Origin: Patiriisocius marinus
GTDB lineage: Bacteria; Bacteroidota; Bacteroidia; Flavobacteriales; Flavobacteriaceae
Assembly (NCBI RefSeq): GCF_008974325.1
Contig: NZ_BKCG01000001.1
Coordinates: 248,001-312,000 of the forward strand
Length of the DNA stretch: 64,000 nucleotides
Reading direction: 5' to 3'
The translations under genes were made by a program, and so were the position numbers. Of the stretch, positions 9,233-17,043 are shown one piece after another; position 1 is the first letter of the stretch; each line of letters begins with the position of its first letter. The notes below the pieces were generated by a model, which saw nothing but the letters and a program-made list of their open reading frames with translations, was not told the origin of the DNA and made no database searches.

Positions 9233-9264
9233 AAAAAAAGGCTTCACATTTCTGTGAAGCCTTT
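9233..9264 (-). terminator. Terminator originally serving the tRNA-fMet gene
   Basis: A 12-bp perfect stem (AAAGGCTTCACA, loop TTTC, TGTGAAGCCTTT) is followed on the minus strand by a T-run. It lies 9 bases past the 3' end of the tRNA remnant at 9274. It would have ended the tRNA transcript before the element was inserted. Confidence 0.75.
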
Positions 9265-9272
9265 CAAACTTT

Positions 9273-9346
<74 letters not shown>

Positions 9347-9433
9347 AAATATCAACACTTTATCACTCTATATTTATCATAGACCTTCATAAATATTAAT
9401 AGCCATTTATAAAGTGATGCCGAAAAGTGTGCC

Positions 9434-9793
9434 TTATTTACTCTGCAATACTATTTGGCAATGGTATTTATCTTTGATTAGAACTTCAATAGTTACTTCT
9501 TTAAATGCACACTGATTAACTTTAGATTTTAGATAACTGTAATGAGTTAGCTCAAATTCGCAAATTACACTATGGAGTATATCTCCATTATATTGTAAAA
9601 TTACATTACTTGAAAATGGTATTCCAAAAAGTGTTTTAAAATCTCCTTTTATATACTCATAGTTTTCTAATTCTAATCCATTACTAAAAGTTGATTCTAA
9701 AGTCTTAAGATTAAATTCATTTAACTCATACTGTTCTCCAATCTTAAATGGCAATTCTTTTAATAAAGATTTTTGAATGCTATCTGAGTTCAT
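9434..9793 (-). CDS. Hypothetical protein, 119 aa
   Basis: I do not recognise a family. The protein has alternating hydrophobic and charged residues typical of beta-strands (for example residues 55-80 and 100-118), no signal peptide, no membrane helix and two Cys. It is the last gene of a leftward run that begins near 13275, 6 bases after a lipoprotein gene. Its position just inside the left attachment site marks it as element cargo. Confidence 0.6.
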   Translation of the reverse strand: MNSDSIQKSLLKELPFKIGEQYELNEFNLKTLESTFSNGLELENYEYIKGDFKTLFGIPFSSNVILQYNGDILHSVICEFELTHYSYLKSKVNQCAFKEVTIEVLIKDKYHCQIVLQSK

Positions 9794-9799
9794 AATAAG

Positions 9800-10204
9800 C
9801 TATTCATTAGGGTACATATTTTCAAAAGTATAATCTGTACCATTATCATTTATAGTTAATGTAGTTCCATTAATTGTACCTGTAACATTACAACTAGAAA
9901 AGACAAAACCACTATTGCTACATTGTCCATAAAAGTTTAAGGTAACATTAGGTTTATCATAGGTAAAGTCTCCAAAAATATCTTCGTTGTGAAATTCTTC
10001 TGAACCTACATCATAAAATGGATGACTAATTCTCATATCATTACCTACAGAGAAATAAATATAGTATCCTCTATTACTTTCTTCATGCTTCCATTCTGTT
10101 TGATTAATTGAATCTGGTGTTGGAATATTATTACTGCTATCATCATCACTAGAACAAGCTGTAAATGCTAAAATGGCTATTAATGCTAAAAAAATATTCT
10201 TCAT
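9800..10204 (-). CDS. Small lipoprotein, 134 aa
   Basis: The N-terminus is a lipoprotein signal peptide ending in AFTAC (Cys17), followed by the Ser/Asp-rich linker SSDDDSSNN that is usual for Bacteroidota surface lipoproteins. The mature part looks like a small beta-sandwich resembling the lipocalin-like lipoproteins of this phylum (GTINGTTLTINDNGTDYTFE near the end). Function unknown. It sits 6 bases upstream of the terminal gene of the run. Confidence 0.65.
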   Translation of the reverse strand: MKNIFLALIAILAFTACSSDDDSSNNIPTPDSINQTEWKHEESNRGYYIYFSVGNDMRISHPFYDVGSEEFHNEDIFGDFTYDKPNVTLNFYGQCSNSGFVFSSCNVTGTINGTTLTINDNGTDYTFENMYPNE

Positions 10205-10236
10205 AATTTATTATTTATTGGTTAATTGATTTTTTA

Positions 10237-10596
10237 TTAAAATGGCAAGTCATTATCTGCTTCATCTAAAAAGCTAACAGGTTCTTGCTGTGTTTGTATT
10301 TGAGGTGTAGGCTGTTCACTATTTACAAGCTCTATTCTCCAACCTTGAATAGCATTAAAGTATTTAGCAACTCCCTCAGGGTTAATCCACTCTCTACCTC
10401 TTAAATTAAGAGCTATTTTCACTTCTTGACCTACATCAAAGTTATCTAGCAAATCACATTTATCTTGAATGAATTCTACTAGTATATGCTGAGGATATTG
10501 GTCTTCTGTGGTTATAACTATTTCTCGTTTCCTGAAACCATTAGCACCTATATTTTGTGTGTCATTTATGACTTTAATTTTTCCTGTTATTTCCAT
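10237..10596 (-). CDS. DUF3127-type OB-fold protein with SSB-like acidic tail, 119 aa
   Basis: The first about 95 residues match the DUF3127 pattern known in Bacteroidota: MEITGKIKVINDTQ, GANGFRKREIVITT, YPQHILVEFIQDKCDLLD, GREWINPEG and IQGWRIELV. The fold is expected to be an OB-like beta-barrel. The C-terminus is a Gln/Pro-rich linker ending in EADNDLPF, which closely resembles the acidic tip DDDLPF/DDDIPF by which single-stranded DNA-binding protein recruits repair enzymes. A single-stranded DNA role for the element is a fair inference. It follows a larger gene carrying a related domain by 10 bases. Confidence 0.8.
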   Translation of the reverse strand: MEITGKIKVINDTQNIGANGFRKREIVITTEDQYPQHILVEFIQDKCDLLDNFDVGQEVKIALNLRGREWINPEGVAKYFNAIQGWRIELVNSEQPTPQIQTQQEPVSFLDEADNDLPF

Positions 10597-10606
10597 ATTT
10601 TTTGTT

Positions 10607-11836
10607 TTAAAATGGTGGTGGTAAGATGTATTTATAATACAAATCCATCTCTTTTGTGTTTTTCTTTACTTTTGGTTTAGCATCTAATTTTTCTATACGC
10701 CAACCATATAAATTATACTTAAAATCTTTAATGCCCTCAGTATTTTCATATTCACCTCCAGTAAGTCTTGCAAATACTTTTACAAACTGACCTACAGATA
10801 AATTATCTAGGTGTTTTACTCTTTCTTTAGAAAAAGTTATTTGATACTCACTACAACAGAAATCATTAATTGAAAGCACTATTTTTTGTATTGGATAACT
10901 TTCTGCATATTTCCTTTCAATAAATTCTATTTCGCTAATTGAGACTATAGTTCCTTTAAATTCTATAGCCTGAGCATCTTCAATAATACTCATATATTTA
11001 AGCGTGTACTTAAAATCATTTGGGTCTAAAATCAAATCATTTAATTTTAAACTAAAGTGAGTGAGTTCTCTATTATCATAAAAGACTGATGAAAATAATT
11101 GATACTCATTTTTATTTTCTTCTTGAAAATAAAACCATTTTTCTAGTTTAGAAATACTATCTTTTATTGAACTATACTCTTTTAACTGTTCCTTGAAATA
11201 AGTTTCTTTATGATAGATTTTACTTAAAATAGACATGCTACCATATAGTTTCTCAAATTCCCTTTTTACTAATAATTCTACTGAATTTAGTTTGAGTCTA
11301 TTGTTTTTATTTTCCAATAGTTCAGCAGTTATTTTATAATTGTTTTTATGTTTTTTTAGCCATAACTCTATAGTTTCCATACTACAAAATTCTTTAGTAC
11401 AAAACACTTTGTATTCTTGTATTGGGTTAGAAATTTGAGTATGTTTTTTATATGCTGAAGTTTCTTCTGGCTTTATAGAAAAGTAATAGAATTTGTTTAA
11501 TGTTGGATTACTTTCATACAATATTTCACTGCAAGAAGTTTGAAAATTGTAGTACTTATTTTCATCTTCTAGGTAAGTCAAAGTAAAGTAGTCTTTAGTT
11601 ACATTCCCAACAAAGCAAAACACTTTTTTATCTTTATTACAAGTACATACACCAATACCTTTATGAATTTCTAAATGAGTATTACCACTTGCTTTTATCT
11701 TTATAAATATTTCGTTTAGTTTTTCTAGAAATGAGTTGTTAGAATATTTTTTGAAAGCATTTTTTACTAAAATTTCTTTTAGCGACTTAGTATTCATTTC
11801 ACTAATGTGCTGAATGAACTGTAGTTTGCTTGTCAT
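10607..11836 (-). CDS. Two-part protein with DUF3127-like C-terminal domain, 409 aa
   Basis: The N-terminal about 280 residues are unrecognised; they include a Cys-containing hairpin (GVCTCNKDKKVFCFVG, about residues 62-77) and a helical middle. Residues about 290-380 repeat the DUF3127 plan: IEFKGTIVSISEIEF, YPIQKIVLSINDFC, LDNLSVGQFVKVFARL, GGEYENTEGIKDF and LYGWRIEKL. The protein ends in ILPPPF, again with a terminal Pro-Phe like an SSB tip. It is adjacent to a second DUF3127 gene, so the pair may arise from domain duplication. Its start overlaps the upstream lipoprotein gene by 4 bases. Confidence 0.6.
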   Translation of the reverse strand: MTSKLQFIQHISEMNTKSLKEILVKNAFKKYSNNSFLEKLNEIFIKIKASGNTHLEIHKGIGVCTCNKDKKVFCFVGNVTKDYFTLTYLEDENKYYNFQTSCSEILYESNPTLNKFYYFSIKPEETSAYKKHTQISNPIQEYKVFCTKEFCSMETIELWLKKHKNNYKITAELLENKNNRLKLNSVELLVKREFEKLYGSMSILSKIYHKETYFKEQLKEYSSIKDSISKLEKWFYFQEENKNEYQLFSSVFYDNRELTHFSLKLNDLILDPNDFKYTLKYMSIIEDAQAIEFKGTIVSISEIEFIERKYAESYPIQKIVLSINDFCCSEYQITFSKERVKHLDNLSVGQFVKVFARLTGGEYENTEGIKDFKYNLYGWRIEKLDAKPKVKKNTKEMDLYYKYILPPPF

Positions 11837-12342
11837 ATTTTTATTAATTCCAATACTTTACCTTTACCAATAAATCTGTCACCTCCTATAACCTCCATAT
11901 AAGTATCTTCACCATTTTCTGTAATATCTATTACAAATGGCATCTTTCTAATATTTTTAAGTTCGAGAACCAATATTTTATTTTCTACCCTATGATACTC
12001 ATCTTCATTATTTTTTAATTCATTTAGAATTTTTTCATTTTCAACTAACAAATCAAAATAGAATTTATATGTCTCTATTGCCACATAATTCTTGTTGTTT
12101 TTTGTGTAAATATCATGAATAGTGTAATATTTCATTAATTGTTTACCAGATTGTATTACTGGGTTAAATTGATAAGAATAATCAAATCTATTCAAATCTG
12201 TCATTGAATATTTAATTCCATATTGTGACTTTATTTCTTCAATTTTGGAAGTTCTTTTTTCTTGTATTTCTACTTTTTGCTTTTCTTCTTGATTACAACT
12301 AAAAAGTAGTATTAAAACAAATGGAATTATTATCTTTTTCAT
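11833..12342 (-). CDS. Lipoprotein of unknown function, 169 aa
   Basis: Signal peptide MKKIIIPFVLILLFSC with lipobox LFSC (Cys16), then a Lys/Glu-rich helical segment (about 17-45) and a mixed alpha/beta remainder. No known domain is recognised. It overlaps the following 409-residue gene by 4 bases (ATGA), so the two are translationally coupled even though one is exported and the other apparently cytosolic. Confidence 0.6.
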   Translation of the reverse strand: MKKIIIPFVLILLFSCNQEEKQKVEIQEKRTSKIEEIKSQYGIKYSMTDLNRFDYSYQFNPVIQSGKQLMKYYTIHDIYTKNNKNYVAIETYKFYFDLLVENEKILNELKNNEDEYHRVENKILVLELKNIRKMPFVIDITENGEDTYMEVIGGDRFIGKGKVLELIKI

Positions 12343-12409
12343 CTTTGAGTTGTTTTTGAATGTTCTGGAATTAGTTAGGGTTTTGAGCTAGATATTTTAC
12401 TAAAGAGTT

Positions 12410-12913
12410 CTAAAGTTCTTTATCTTCAAGTATTAAGTTTGGATATAGTTTTTTAAAATCTTCGGTTATAATATCTACATCAATATTATAATTTCTACCT
12501 AAATTTTCAAATGGAATTAAGTATGTGCCATTTCTTGTTTCGTCAATAAAGTTGTCATGAGTAACGTAGATTCCTTTACCTCTTTCAATTTTTATTGATT
12601 TGATTTTATCCACACCTACAATTGCAGTATAGCCATTAATATTTTTAAATCTAATATTTCTTTCATCCCATTGAATATATTTCTTTTTTCTATACAACAA
12701 TAAAAATGACACTAAATATGTAATTGCTGAAACTATTATGAACATTGATTGTTTACCTTGAAAAAATTGAATGTATTTAATCAAAATGTATTTATATATT
12801 AAGACTAATACAAAAGTCGGAAGTAAAGCACTTTGAAGAGAACCAAAAATTGGATTTCCATAATAATATATTCTTTTAATTCCTGTTTGAGCTAATCTAA
12901 ATTCGTAATTCAT
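12410..12913 (-). CDS. Membrane protein with C-terminal soluble domain, 167 aa
   Basis: I place the start at the ATG at 12911-12913 (MNYEFRLAQ), which lies 8 bases after the stop of the upstream gene; a longer frame reaching 12982 would overlap that gene. Two transmembrane helices are visible in the first half (around LQSALLPTFVLVLIYKYI and SMFIIVSAITYLVSFLLL), and the rest resembles a PH-like domain (YIQWDERNIRFKN, TAIVGVDKIKSIKIE). Function unknown. Confidence 0.55.
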   Translation of the reverse strand: MNYEFRLAQTGIKRIYYYGNPIFGSLQSALLPTFVLVLIYKYILIKYIQFFQGKQSMFIIVSAITYLVSFLLLYRKKKYIQWDERNIRFKNINGYTAIVGVDKIKSIKIERGKGIYVTHDNFIDETRNGTYLIPFENLGRNYNIDVDIITEDFKKLYPNLILEDKEL

Positions 12914-12921
12914 AATTTTTT

Positions 12922-13275
12922 TTATAATAAGTGTATTGTTAGTAAAACTATCATTAAAATTGATAACACTAAATAAACCCAAATAGTTTTTATATACGGG
13001 TTAATCATATATTTAAGAATGTTACTTGGAATAATGAAATTCAATATTTTTATAATTATAGCTGGGAATAAAAACCAACCAAAAACAAACAATAATAGGC
13101 TATAAATCCAATAGAATTCATTGAAGATGTTAATTGCCAAAACAATATATCCTATAATAATAGTTGCTCGAAATGAAATTATTAGAGGGTCATTTTCTTT
13201 AATTCTTGATAAAATTGCATTATAAATACCAAATATTATAAATGATACTGCAAATAATATGTAATAGTAGTTCAT
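12922..13275 (-). CDS. Small membrane protein, 117 aa
   Basis: Four hydrophobic segments cover most of the protein (about residues 3-18, 32-50, 55-78 and 94-116). No motif is recognised. It is the first gene of the leftward run 13275-9434, and its start lies about 95 bases from the 46-bp dyad, which sits between it and the divergent XRE gene. Confidence 0.6.
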   Translation of the reverse strand: MNYYYILFAVSFIIFGIYNAILSRIKENDPLIISFRATIIIGYIVLAINIFNEFYWIYSLLLFVFGWFLFPAIIIKILNFIIPSNILKYMINPYIKTIWVYLVLSILMIVLLTIHLL

Positions 13276-13370
13276 CTTGGATTTTTTTTTTAAAATTTAA
13301 AACAAAAATACTTTTTTATCATTTATGATAACCAATACAACTCACTTAATTATCATTTTTGACAACTTAT

Positions 13371-13416
13371 TACCAACTGTGTCAAAGTACTCATATTGGG
13401 TTTGACACCACTGGCA
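13371..13416. promoter_or_regulatory. 46-bp dyad, copy A
   Basis: Two 16-bp arms, TACCAACTGTGTCAAA and TTTGACACCACTGGCA, are separated by 14 bases. The site lies between the leftward membrane-protein gene and the rightward XRE gene, and its right arm ends 18 bases before the XRE ATG. It is the least symmetric of three copies: left-arm positions 6-8 do not pair with the right arm. The position suggests an operator at a divergent promoter, with autoregulation by the XRE protein as the simplest idea. Confidence 0.7.
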
Positions 13417-13434
13417 GAGAATATACAAGTCAAG

Positions 13435-13656
13435 ATGATAGATAAAAAGCAACTTCAATTATTGGTTGGTAAACGAATTAAATTGTTAAGGGAGCAAAAG
13501 AATATACCTCAACAAGACTTGGCTGCTAAATGCAATATTGAAAAATCTAACTTTAGTCGTTTAGAGGCTGGAGGTACTAACCCTACAATTTACACGCTTT
13601 ATAAAATTGCAGAAAACTTAGATGTTTCTGTGTCTGAATTGACAAAAATAGATTAA
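13435..13656 (+). CDS. XRE-family helix-turn-helix regulator, 73 aa
   Basis: A single HTH_3 domain fills the protein: VGKRIKLLREQKNIPQQDLA, then the recognition region IEKSNFSRLEAGGTNPTIYT and LYKIAENLDVSVSEL. I choose the ATG at 13435, because an upstream in-frame TTG at 13396 would place the start inside the 46-bp dyad. Small XRE proteins of this kind act as repressors or controllers in mobile elements. The dyad 18 bases upstream is a likely binding site. It is convergent with the following gene, overlapping it by 4 bases at the stops. Confidence 0.85.
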   Translation: MIDKKQLQLLVGKRIKLLREQKNIPQQDLAAKCNIEKSNFSRLEAGGTNPTIYTLYKIAENLDVSVSELTKID

Positions 13657-13862
13657 TCATGTTGCCAACAATATGAATCTCCATCATTGGAAACACAATG
13701 TTTACATTGATTTCCTGTGCTTTTTGCTGTGGCTTGACATTGGCTATACTTACACTCTACAAAACTGTAATTAGAGTATTGACTATCATTATTTTGTGAA
13801 TTATCAATACTTGTAAATGATAGTAATGACGCAATTCCTAATATAAATACTATATGTTTCAT
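13653..13862 (-). CDS. Small exported Cys/His-rich protein, 69 aa
   Basis: I start at the ATG at 13860-13862 (MKHIVFILGIASLLSF), which gives a clean signal peptide; the frame extends further upstream but without one. The mature part ends with the pattern CQATAKSTGNQCKHCVS followed by DSYCWQHD. The arrangement C...GxxC...YCxxH is a small zinc-binding motif seen in short Bacteroidota proteins. Function unknown. The stop overlaps the stop of the XRE gene. Confidence 0.6.
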   Translation of the reverse strand: MKHIVFILGIASLLSFTSIDNSQNNDSQYSNYSFVECKYSQCQATAKSTGNQCKHCVSNDGDSYCWQHD

Positions 13863-13941
13863 ATTTCTGCTTTTAAATCTAAAGCAAAAATAACCCACAA
13901 ATAAGTACACTTAGAGGTTTTGCAACCTTGCAACTAATAAT

Positions 13942-15060
13942 TTATTCATCAGCATCCATATTTAATACAGCATCCATTCCTGAAAATCCTATTTTTCTTT
14001 CTGATATTTCTGAAGTGTTTCCAATTGAGTTTTTCCAAATAATCAAATCGCTTCTTAAATCTATTTTTTTAGGTTTATTTTTACCTCCATCAATAAAATA
14101 ATACTGTGCAATACTATGATGCATCACTTTTGTAAAGGCAGATTTAATTCGTGACAAATGCACATAAATTGCATTAGAACTTGTGTTAATTATATCATCA
14201 ATACTTTCATTTATCTTATCAAAATCTAATCTATTAGAAATTGATTTATAGTATTCCAATAGTTCTTTTTTATGAGAATTTAATTCTGTTAATAAAATAC
14301 CTTCAGGATGATTTAAGAATAATAGATAAATACTTTTTGTTAGATGGCTTAACTTAATTTCTAAATTATAATCTCTTAAGAATATTGTAAAATTTTTATC
14401 AATTTTGAGTGTACTTAATTTGTCTAAATGGGCTGTGTGTTGTGTTTTTAAATAACCTTCTACTATAGGTAATATTTGCAATAAATTACCTTTATTTTTT
14501 AGTGTTTCAAATTGCTCTAAGATAGCATCTACAGTTTTCTTGGTTTCATCGTCTAATTTAATGTTATCATCTGAATCAGATTCACCAAAATAAAATGGCA
14601 GTTCATCACAATCTTCTATACTTAGTCTCTTTTGTTTGTAGTCATTTAGGTAGCCATCAATCAACTTTCTAAAACTAGCAATAGAAGTAGATTCAAACTG
14701 TATAAATTCACAATTGGCATCTATTGATAGTAAACCTGTTGTAATATTACCTTTATAACCTAGATAATTTTTAAGCGTTTTAAAATCTAAATTTCTCCAT
14801 ACATCATCTAAAGTCAATCTAGGATAGTGGTACCTTAATGGTTTTAGTATGCTGGATATGTTTGTTATTTCTGATAAGAGTAAAAACCGTTTTCCTTCAG
14901 TTTTAAAAGTTTCTTGAATAGCATTATAGTTGGATTTTATATAACTAACAACATCTTCCTGATTGCCATTATCTATAAATATAACATAGTCACTTAAATC
15001 TACTCGTTGAAAAAAATCAGTAGTAAATCTATCTATTTTTAATGGGTTGAAGGTATCCAT
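13942..15060 (-). CDS. Unknown protein, 372 aa, with possible C-terminal winged helix
   Basis: I do not recognise a family. Residues 1-130 look alpha/beta (YVIFIDNG, KRFLLLSEIT, LLSIDAN), somewhat like a receiver-type fold but without a clear phosphoacceptor arrangement. The middle is acidic (FGESDSDDN). Residues about 240-340 are helical with LSHLTKSIYLLFLNHPEGIL and NAIYVHLSRIKSAFTKVM, a pattern that resembles DNA-binding winged-helix domains of transcriptional activators. A regulatory role is possible. It precedes, by 4 bases on the opposite strand sense of reading, no other cytosolic partner; upstream is a KTSC lipoprotein gene. Confidence 0.5.
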   Translation of the reverse strand: MDTFNPLKIDRFTTDFFQRVDLSDYVIFIDNGNQEDVVSYIKSNYNAIQETFKTEGKRFLLLSEITNISSILKPLRYHYPRLTLDDVWRNLDFKTLKNYLGYKGNITTGLLSIDANCEFIQFESTSIASFRKLIDGYLNDYKQKRLSIEDCDELPFYFGESDSDDNIKLDDETKKTVDAILEQFETLKNKGNLLQILPIVEGYLKTQHTAHLDKLSTLKIDKNFTIFLRDYNLEIKLSHLTKSIYLLFLNHPEGILLTELNSHKKELLEYYKSISNRLDFDKINESIDDIINTSSNAIYVHLSRIKSAFTKVMHHSIAQYYFIDGGKNKPKKIDLRSDLIIWKNSIGNTSEISERKIGFSGMDAVLNMDADE

Positions 15061-15063
15061 AGA

Positions 15064-15414
15064 TTAGAGAACTAACTGGTATTTACCTCTTATATAATTG
15101 TTGTAGAACTTTCCAAATGAACTAGCAGCTTTAAAATTATGCCATACTTGTTTTGGTACATTTTTAAATAAATAATTTTTCTTTGTCGTTTTTAAAACTA
15201 AATAACCTTGTGTACCATCACAACTATAAAAATCAGCATTTGTAATCCAAGAACTTGTTGAAGTGTTTACTGAATCTGTAAAATTAAAAGTTGCATTTGT
15301 AATTTTAGATACTGCCTGAGAATAACTTGTGTAAGTTGCTGGTAAGGTTTCACAATTTTGTGAATTACAAGATACAAATCCTACCAATACCAAAACGAAT
15401 AACATTTTTTTCAT
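15064..15414 (-). CDS. KTSC-domain lipoprotein, 116 aa
   Basis: The signal peptide ends in lipobox GFVSC (Cys16). Residues about 55-113 fit the KTSC domain pattern: SSWITNADFYSCDGTQGYLV, then NYLFKNVPKQVWHNF and AASSFGKFYNNYIRGKY. KTSC domains are short beta-hairpin/helix modules of unknown function found in phages and bacteria. Having one as a lipoprotein suggests a surface or periplasmic role. The gene ends 4 bases before the 372-residue gene starts. Confidence 0.7.
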   Translation of the reverse strand: MKKMLFVLVLVGFVSCNSQNCETLPATYTSYSQAVSKITNATFNFTDSVNTSTSSWITNADFYSCDGTQGYLVLKTTKKNYLFKNVPKQVWHNFKAASSFGKFYNNYIRGKYQLVL

Positions 15415-15547
15415 CTTGTAAAATTAATACTTTAAGATTAAAATTTGGCTATTAATATTAATCTGTACTATTTTTAAGTTTAATTATATACTCATAAATA
15501 CTGTCAATTAACTTCATGTACACATCTAAATCATCGAAAAAGAACTT

Positions 15548-15982
15548 TTACAGAATACCATTATCAGCAAAACTATAAAAGTTTTCTTTGGTTACTATAA
15601 TGTGGTCTAATATTGTAATATCTAGGTATTCACCAGCCTTTTTTAGCCTTTTTGTCAACTTTCTATCTGATTCACTAGGTTTTAAATTTCCAGAAGGATG
15701 ATTATGTGAAATTATAATACTTGAAGCATTACATTTTAAGGCTACAGCAAATACTAATTTTGGGTCAACTACAGTTGAGGCTACTCCGCCTTTTGATAAT
15801 GAATACACACCCAATACAGTATTACTTCTGTTTAATAGTAAAATTTTAAATTCCTCTTGTAATTCTATGATATTCTTATCCCAAGATTCTAATAAAATAG
15901 CATAACTATCTTGACTGTTTTTTACCTTTAGTTTCTTTTGATTACTGTTTGTATATGAAATACTTATCTCTGAAATTTTCAT
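15548..15982 (-). CDS. RadC-like JAB-domain protein, 144 aa
   Basis: The protein contains the JAMM/MPN+ metal site of the RadC/YkfG family: ISHNHPSGNLKPSESD (His93, His95, Asp106) with an upstream Glu (EEF, about residue 43) to complete it. The N-terminal HhH domain of full RadC is absent, as is typical of copies on mobile elements and phages. The family was once linked to DNA repair, but the biochemical activity is not established. Upstream lies 665 bases of non-coding DNA with dyad copy B. Confidence 0.9.
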   Translation of the reverse strand: MKISEISISYTNSNQKKLKVKNSQDSYAILLESWDKNIIELQEEFKILLLNRSNTVLGVYSLSKGGVASTVVDPKLVFAVALKCNASSIIISHNHPSGNLKPSESDRKLTKRLKKAGEYLDITILDHIIVTKENFYSFADNGIL

Positions 15983-16393
15983 TTGTTTTTAATTTTATAT
16001 TCCTAGGAAAATAATTGTTAAAATGCTTGCATATTAATTTTAGAACATATAACTTTGCACAAGAAGGTTTCTTTCTGAAACGTATCAGAGAAATTCTTCC
16101 CAAACTTTTATTACATAGGAGGAGGGAAAGAGAAGTAAGGTTTCTTTCTTTTTGGTTCTTTTTCTTTCTTAAGCAGAATTAAAACTGAAGAACTCTATTA
16201 TTAATCCTACACATTCTTACCTTCAAGACAATTAATATCTCTACTAATAATAACATATTTTAAATCCTAGAGGTAAGTGCAAAGAAGTACACTTTATTGC
16301 ATATAGATACTAATACCTTCATGATAAATAATATACCATCACACAATATTAATATGTATAGTAATAGGATTAGAATTTAACTATCCTACTATT

Positions 16394-16409
16394 TTTTATT
16401 TATGTAGGT
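16394..16409 (+). repeat. 16-bp direct repeat, copy 1
   Basis: TTTTATTTATGTAGGT, identical to 16542-16557. It sits 21 bases left of dyad copy B. In both copies a CTAC lies shortly before the T-run, so each can form a short CTAC/GTAG stem. Confidence 0.6.
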
Positions 16410-16430
16410 ATGAGCAAGTAAGGTCTATTT

Positions 16431-16476
16431 TACCACTTCTGTCAAACACTAGTATAGTAATTTGACACAAGTGGCA
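16431..16476. promoter_or_regulatory. 46-bp dyad, copy B
   Basis: Arms TACCACTTCTGTCAAA and TTTGACACAAGTGGCA with a 14-base spacer. Compared with copy C, position 6 of the left arm and its partner in the right arm have both changed (G-C to C-G), keeping the symmetry. It lies in the middle of the 665-bp non-coding region, not directly in front of a gene. Confidence 0.7.
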
Positions 16477-16541
16477 TTTATAGTATACTTTTTTTTGGCT
16501 ATTCTTTTTAAATAAAACCTAACTCATACAAAAACAACTAC

Positions 16542-16557
16542 TTTTATTTATGTAGGT
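16542..16557 (+). repeat. 16-bp direct repeat, copy 2
   Basis: TTTTATTTATGTAGGT, identical to 16394-16409, lying 65 bases right of dyad copy B. Confidence 0.6.
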
Positions 16558-16647
16558 CTGTAACAAATAAGAATAAATTAGTTAAGGTATTCTACACATT
16601 AAATAAAAACAGTCCAACCTATAAAATTATAGACTGGACTGAAATTT

Positions 16648-17043
16648 TTATTCTACTGGCTCTAAAATACCATTAGACGAGAATACTTCTGAATTTGCAA
16701 TAACATTCTGCTCATACTTAATAGCCTGTTTCTTTGGCTGTACTACCTCATCAGTTGTGTATACCCATCTGTGATTTAGAGTAATTTCTTCTCCTGTATC
16801 TTGGATTAGATACGTAAAAGGCTCACATTCTTCTTTAAAGATTCTGCCTTCCATTTCAGCACCTATTAAGGCTGAACAAGTATCTTCATCAAATGTTGAA
16901 GGTATAAATGCTCTTTTTGCAGTTGCGTAGAAATTGCCTGTCTCTTGAGACTTAACCATTTCAATGCCTCCTTGTAGTTCCAAAACAAAGAATGAAGTTC
17001 CATCTTCTTTGTCTCTTTGTTTGTAATTAATAATTCTTACCAT
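16648..17043 (-). CDS. Hypothetical protein, 131 aa
   Basis: No family recognised. The protein is mostly predicted beta-strand in the first 95 residues (VRIINYKQRDKEDGTSFFVL, KRAFIPSTFDED, GRIFKEECEPFTYLI), which could be an OB-like or other small barrel, followed by a polar tail. It contains no signal peptide. It is preceded by an unusually GC-rich leader (17044-17322) and is transcribed away from the defence operon. Confidence 0.6.
   Translation of the reverse strand: MVRIINYKQRDKEDGTSFFVLELQGGIEMVKSQETGNFYATAKRAFIPSTFDEDTCSALIGAEMEGRIFKEECEPFTYLIQDTGEEITLNHRWVYTTDEVVQPKKQAIKYEQNVIANSEVFSSNGILEPVE

Larger units (their letters stand above)
15983..16647. other. 665-bp repeat-rich non-coding region of the element
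   Basis: No open reading frame of note. It holds the second 46-bp dyad (16431-16476), two identical 16-bp repeats TTTTATTTATGTAGGT (16394-16409 and 16542-16557) on either side of the dyad, and two copies of AGGTTTCTTTCT (about 16065-16076 and 16139-16150). The left part is purine/pyrimidine skewed (GGAGGAGGGAAAGAGAAG). The density of repeats fits a regulatory or replication-origin region. Confidence 0.5.

Noticed and set aside
9347-9433. Imperfect inverted repeat ACTTTATCACT / ATAAAGTGAT near the left end
   Set aside because: The pairing is short and interrupted and has no second copy at the right end, so I do not call it an attachment or terminator element.
12914-12982. Longer start of the 167-aa membrane protein
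   Set aside because: It would overlap the upstream gene by 61 bases; the ATG at 12913 follows that gene's stop by 8 bases.
13396-13434. TTG start at 13396 for the XRE regulator
   Set aside because: It would place 13 codons over the right arm of dyad copy A. The ATG at 13435 gives the usual domain start.
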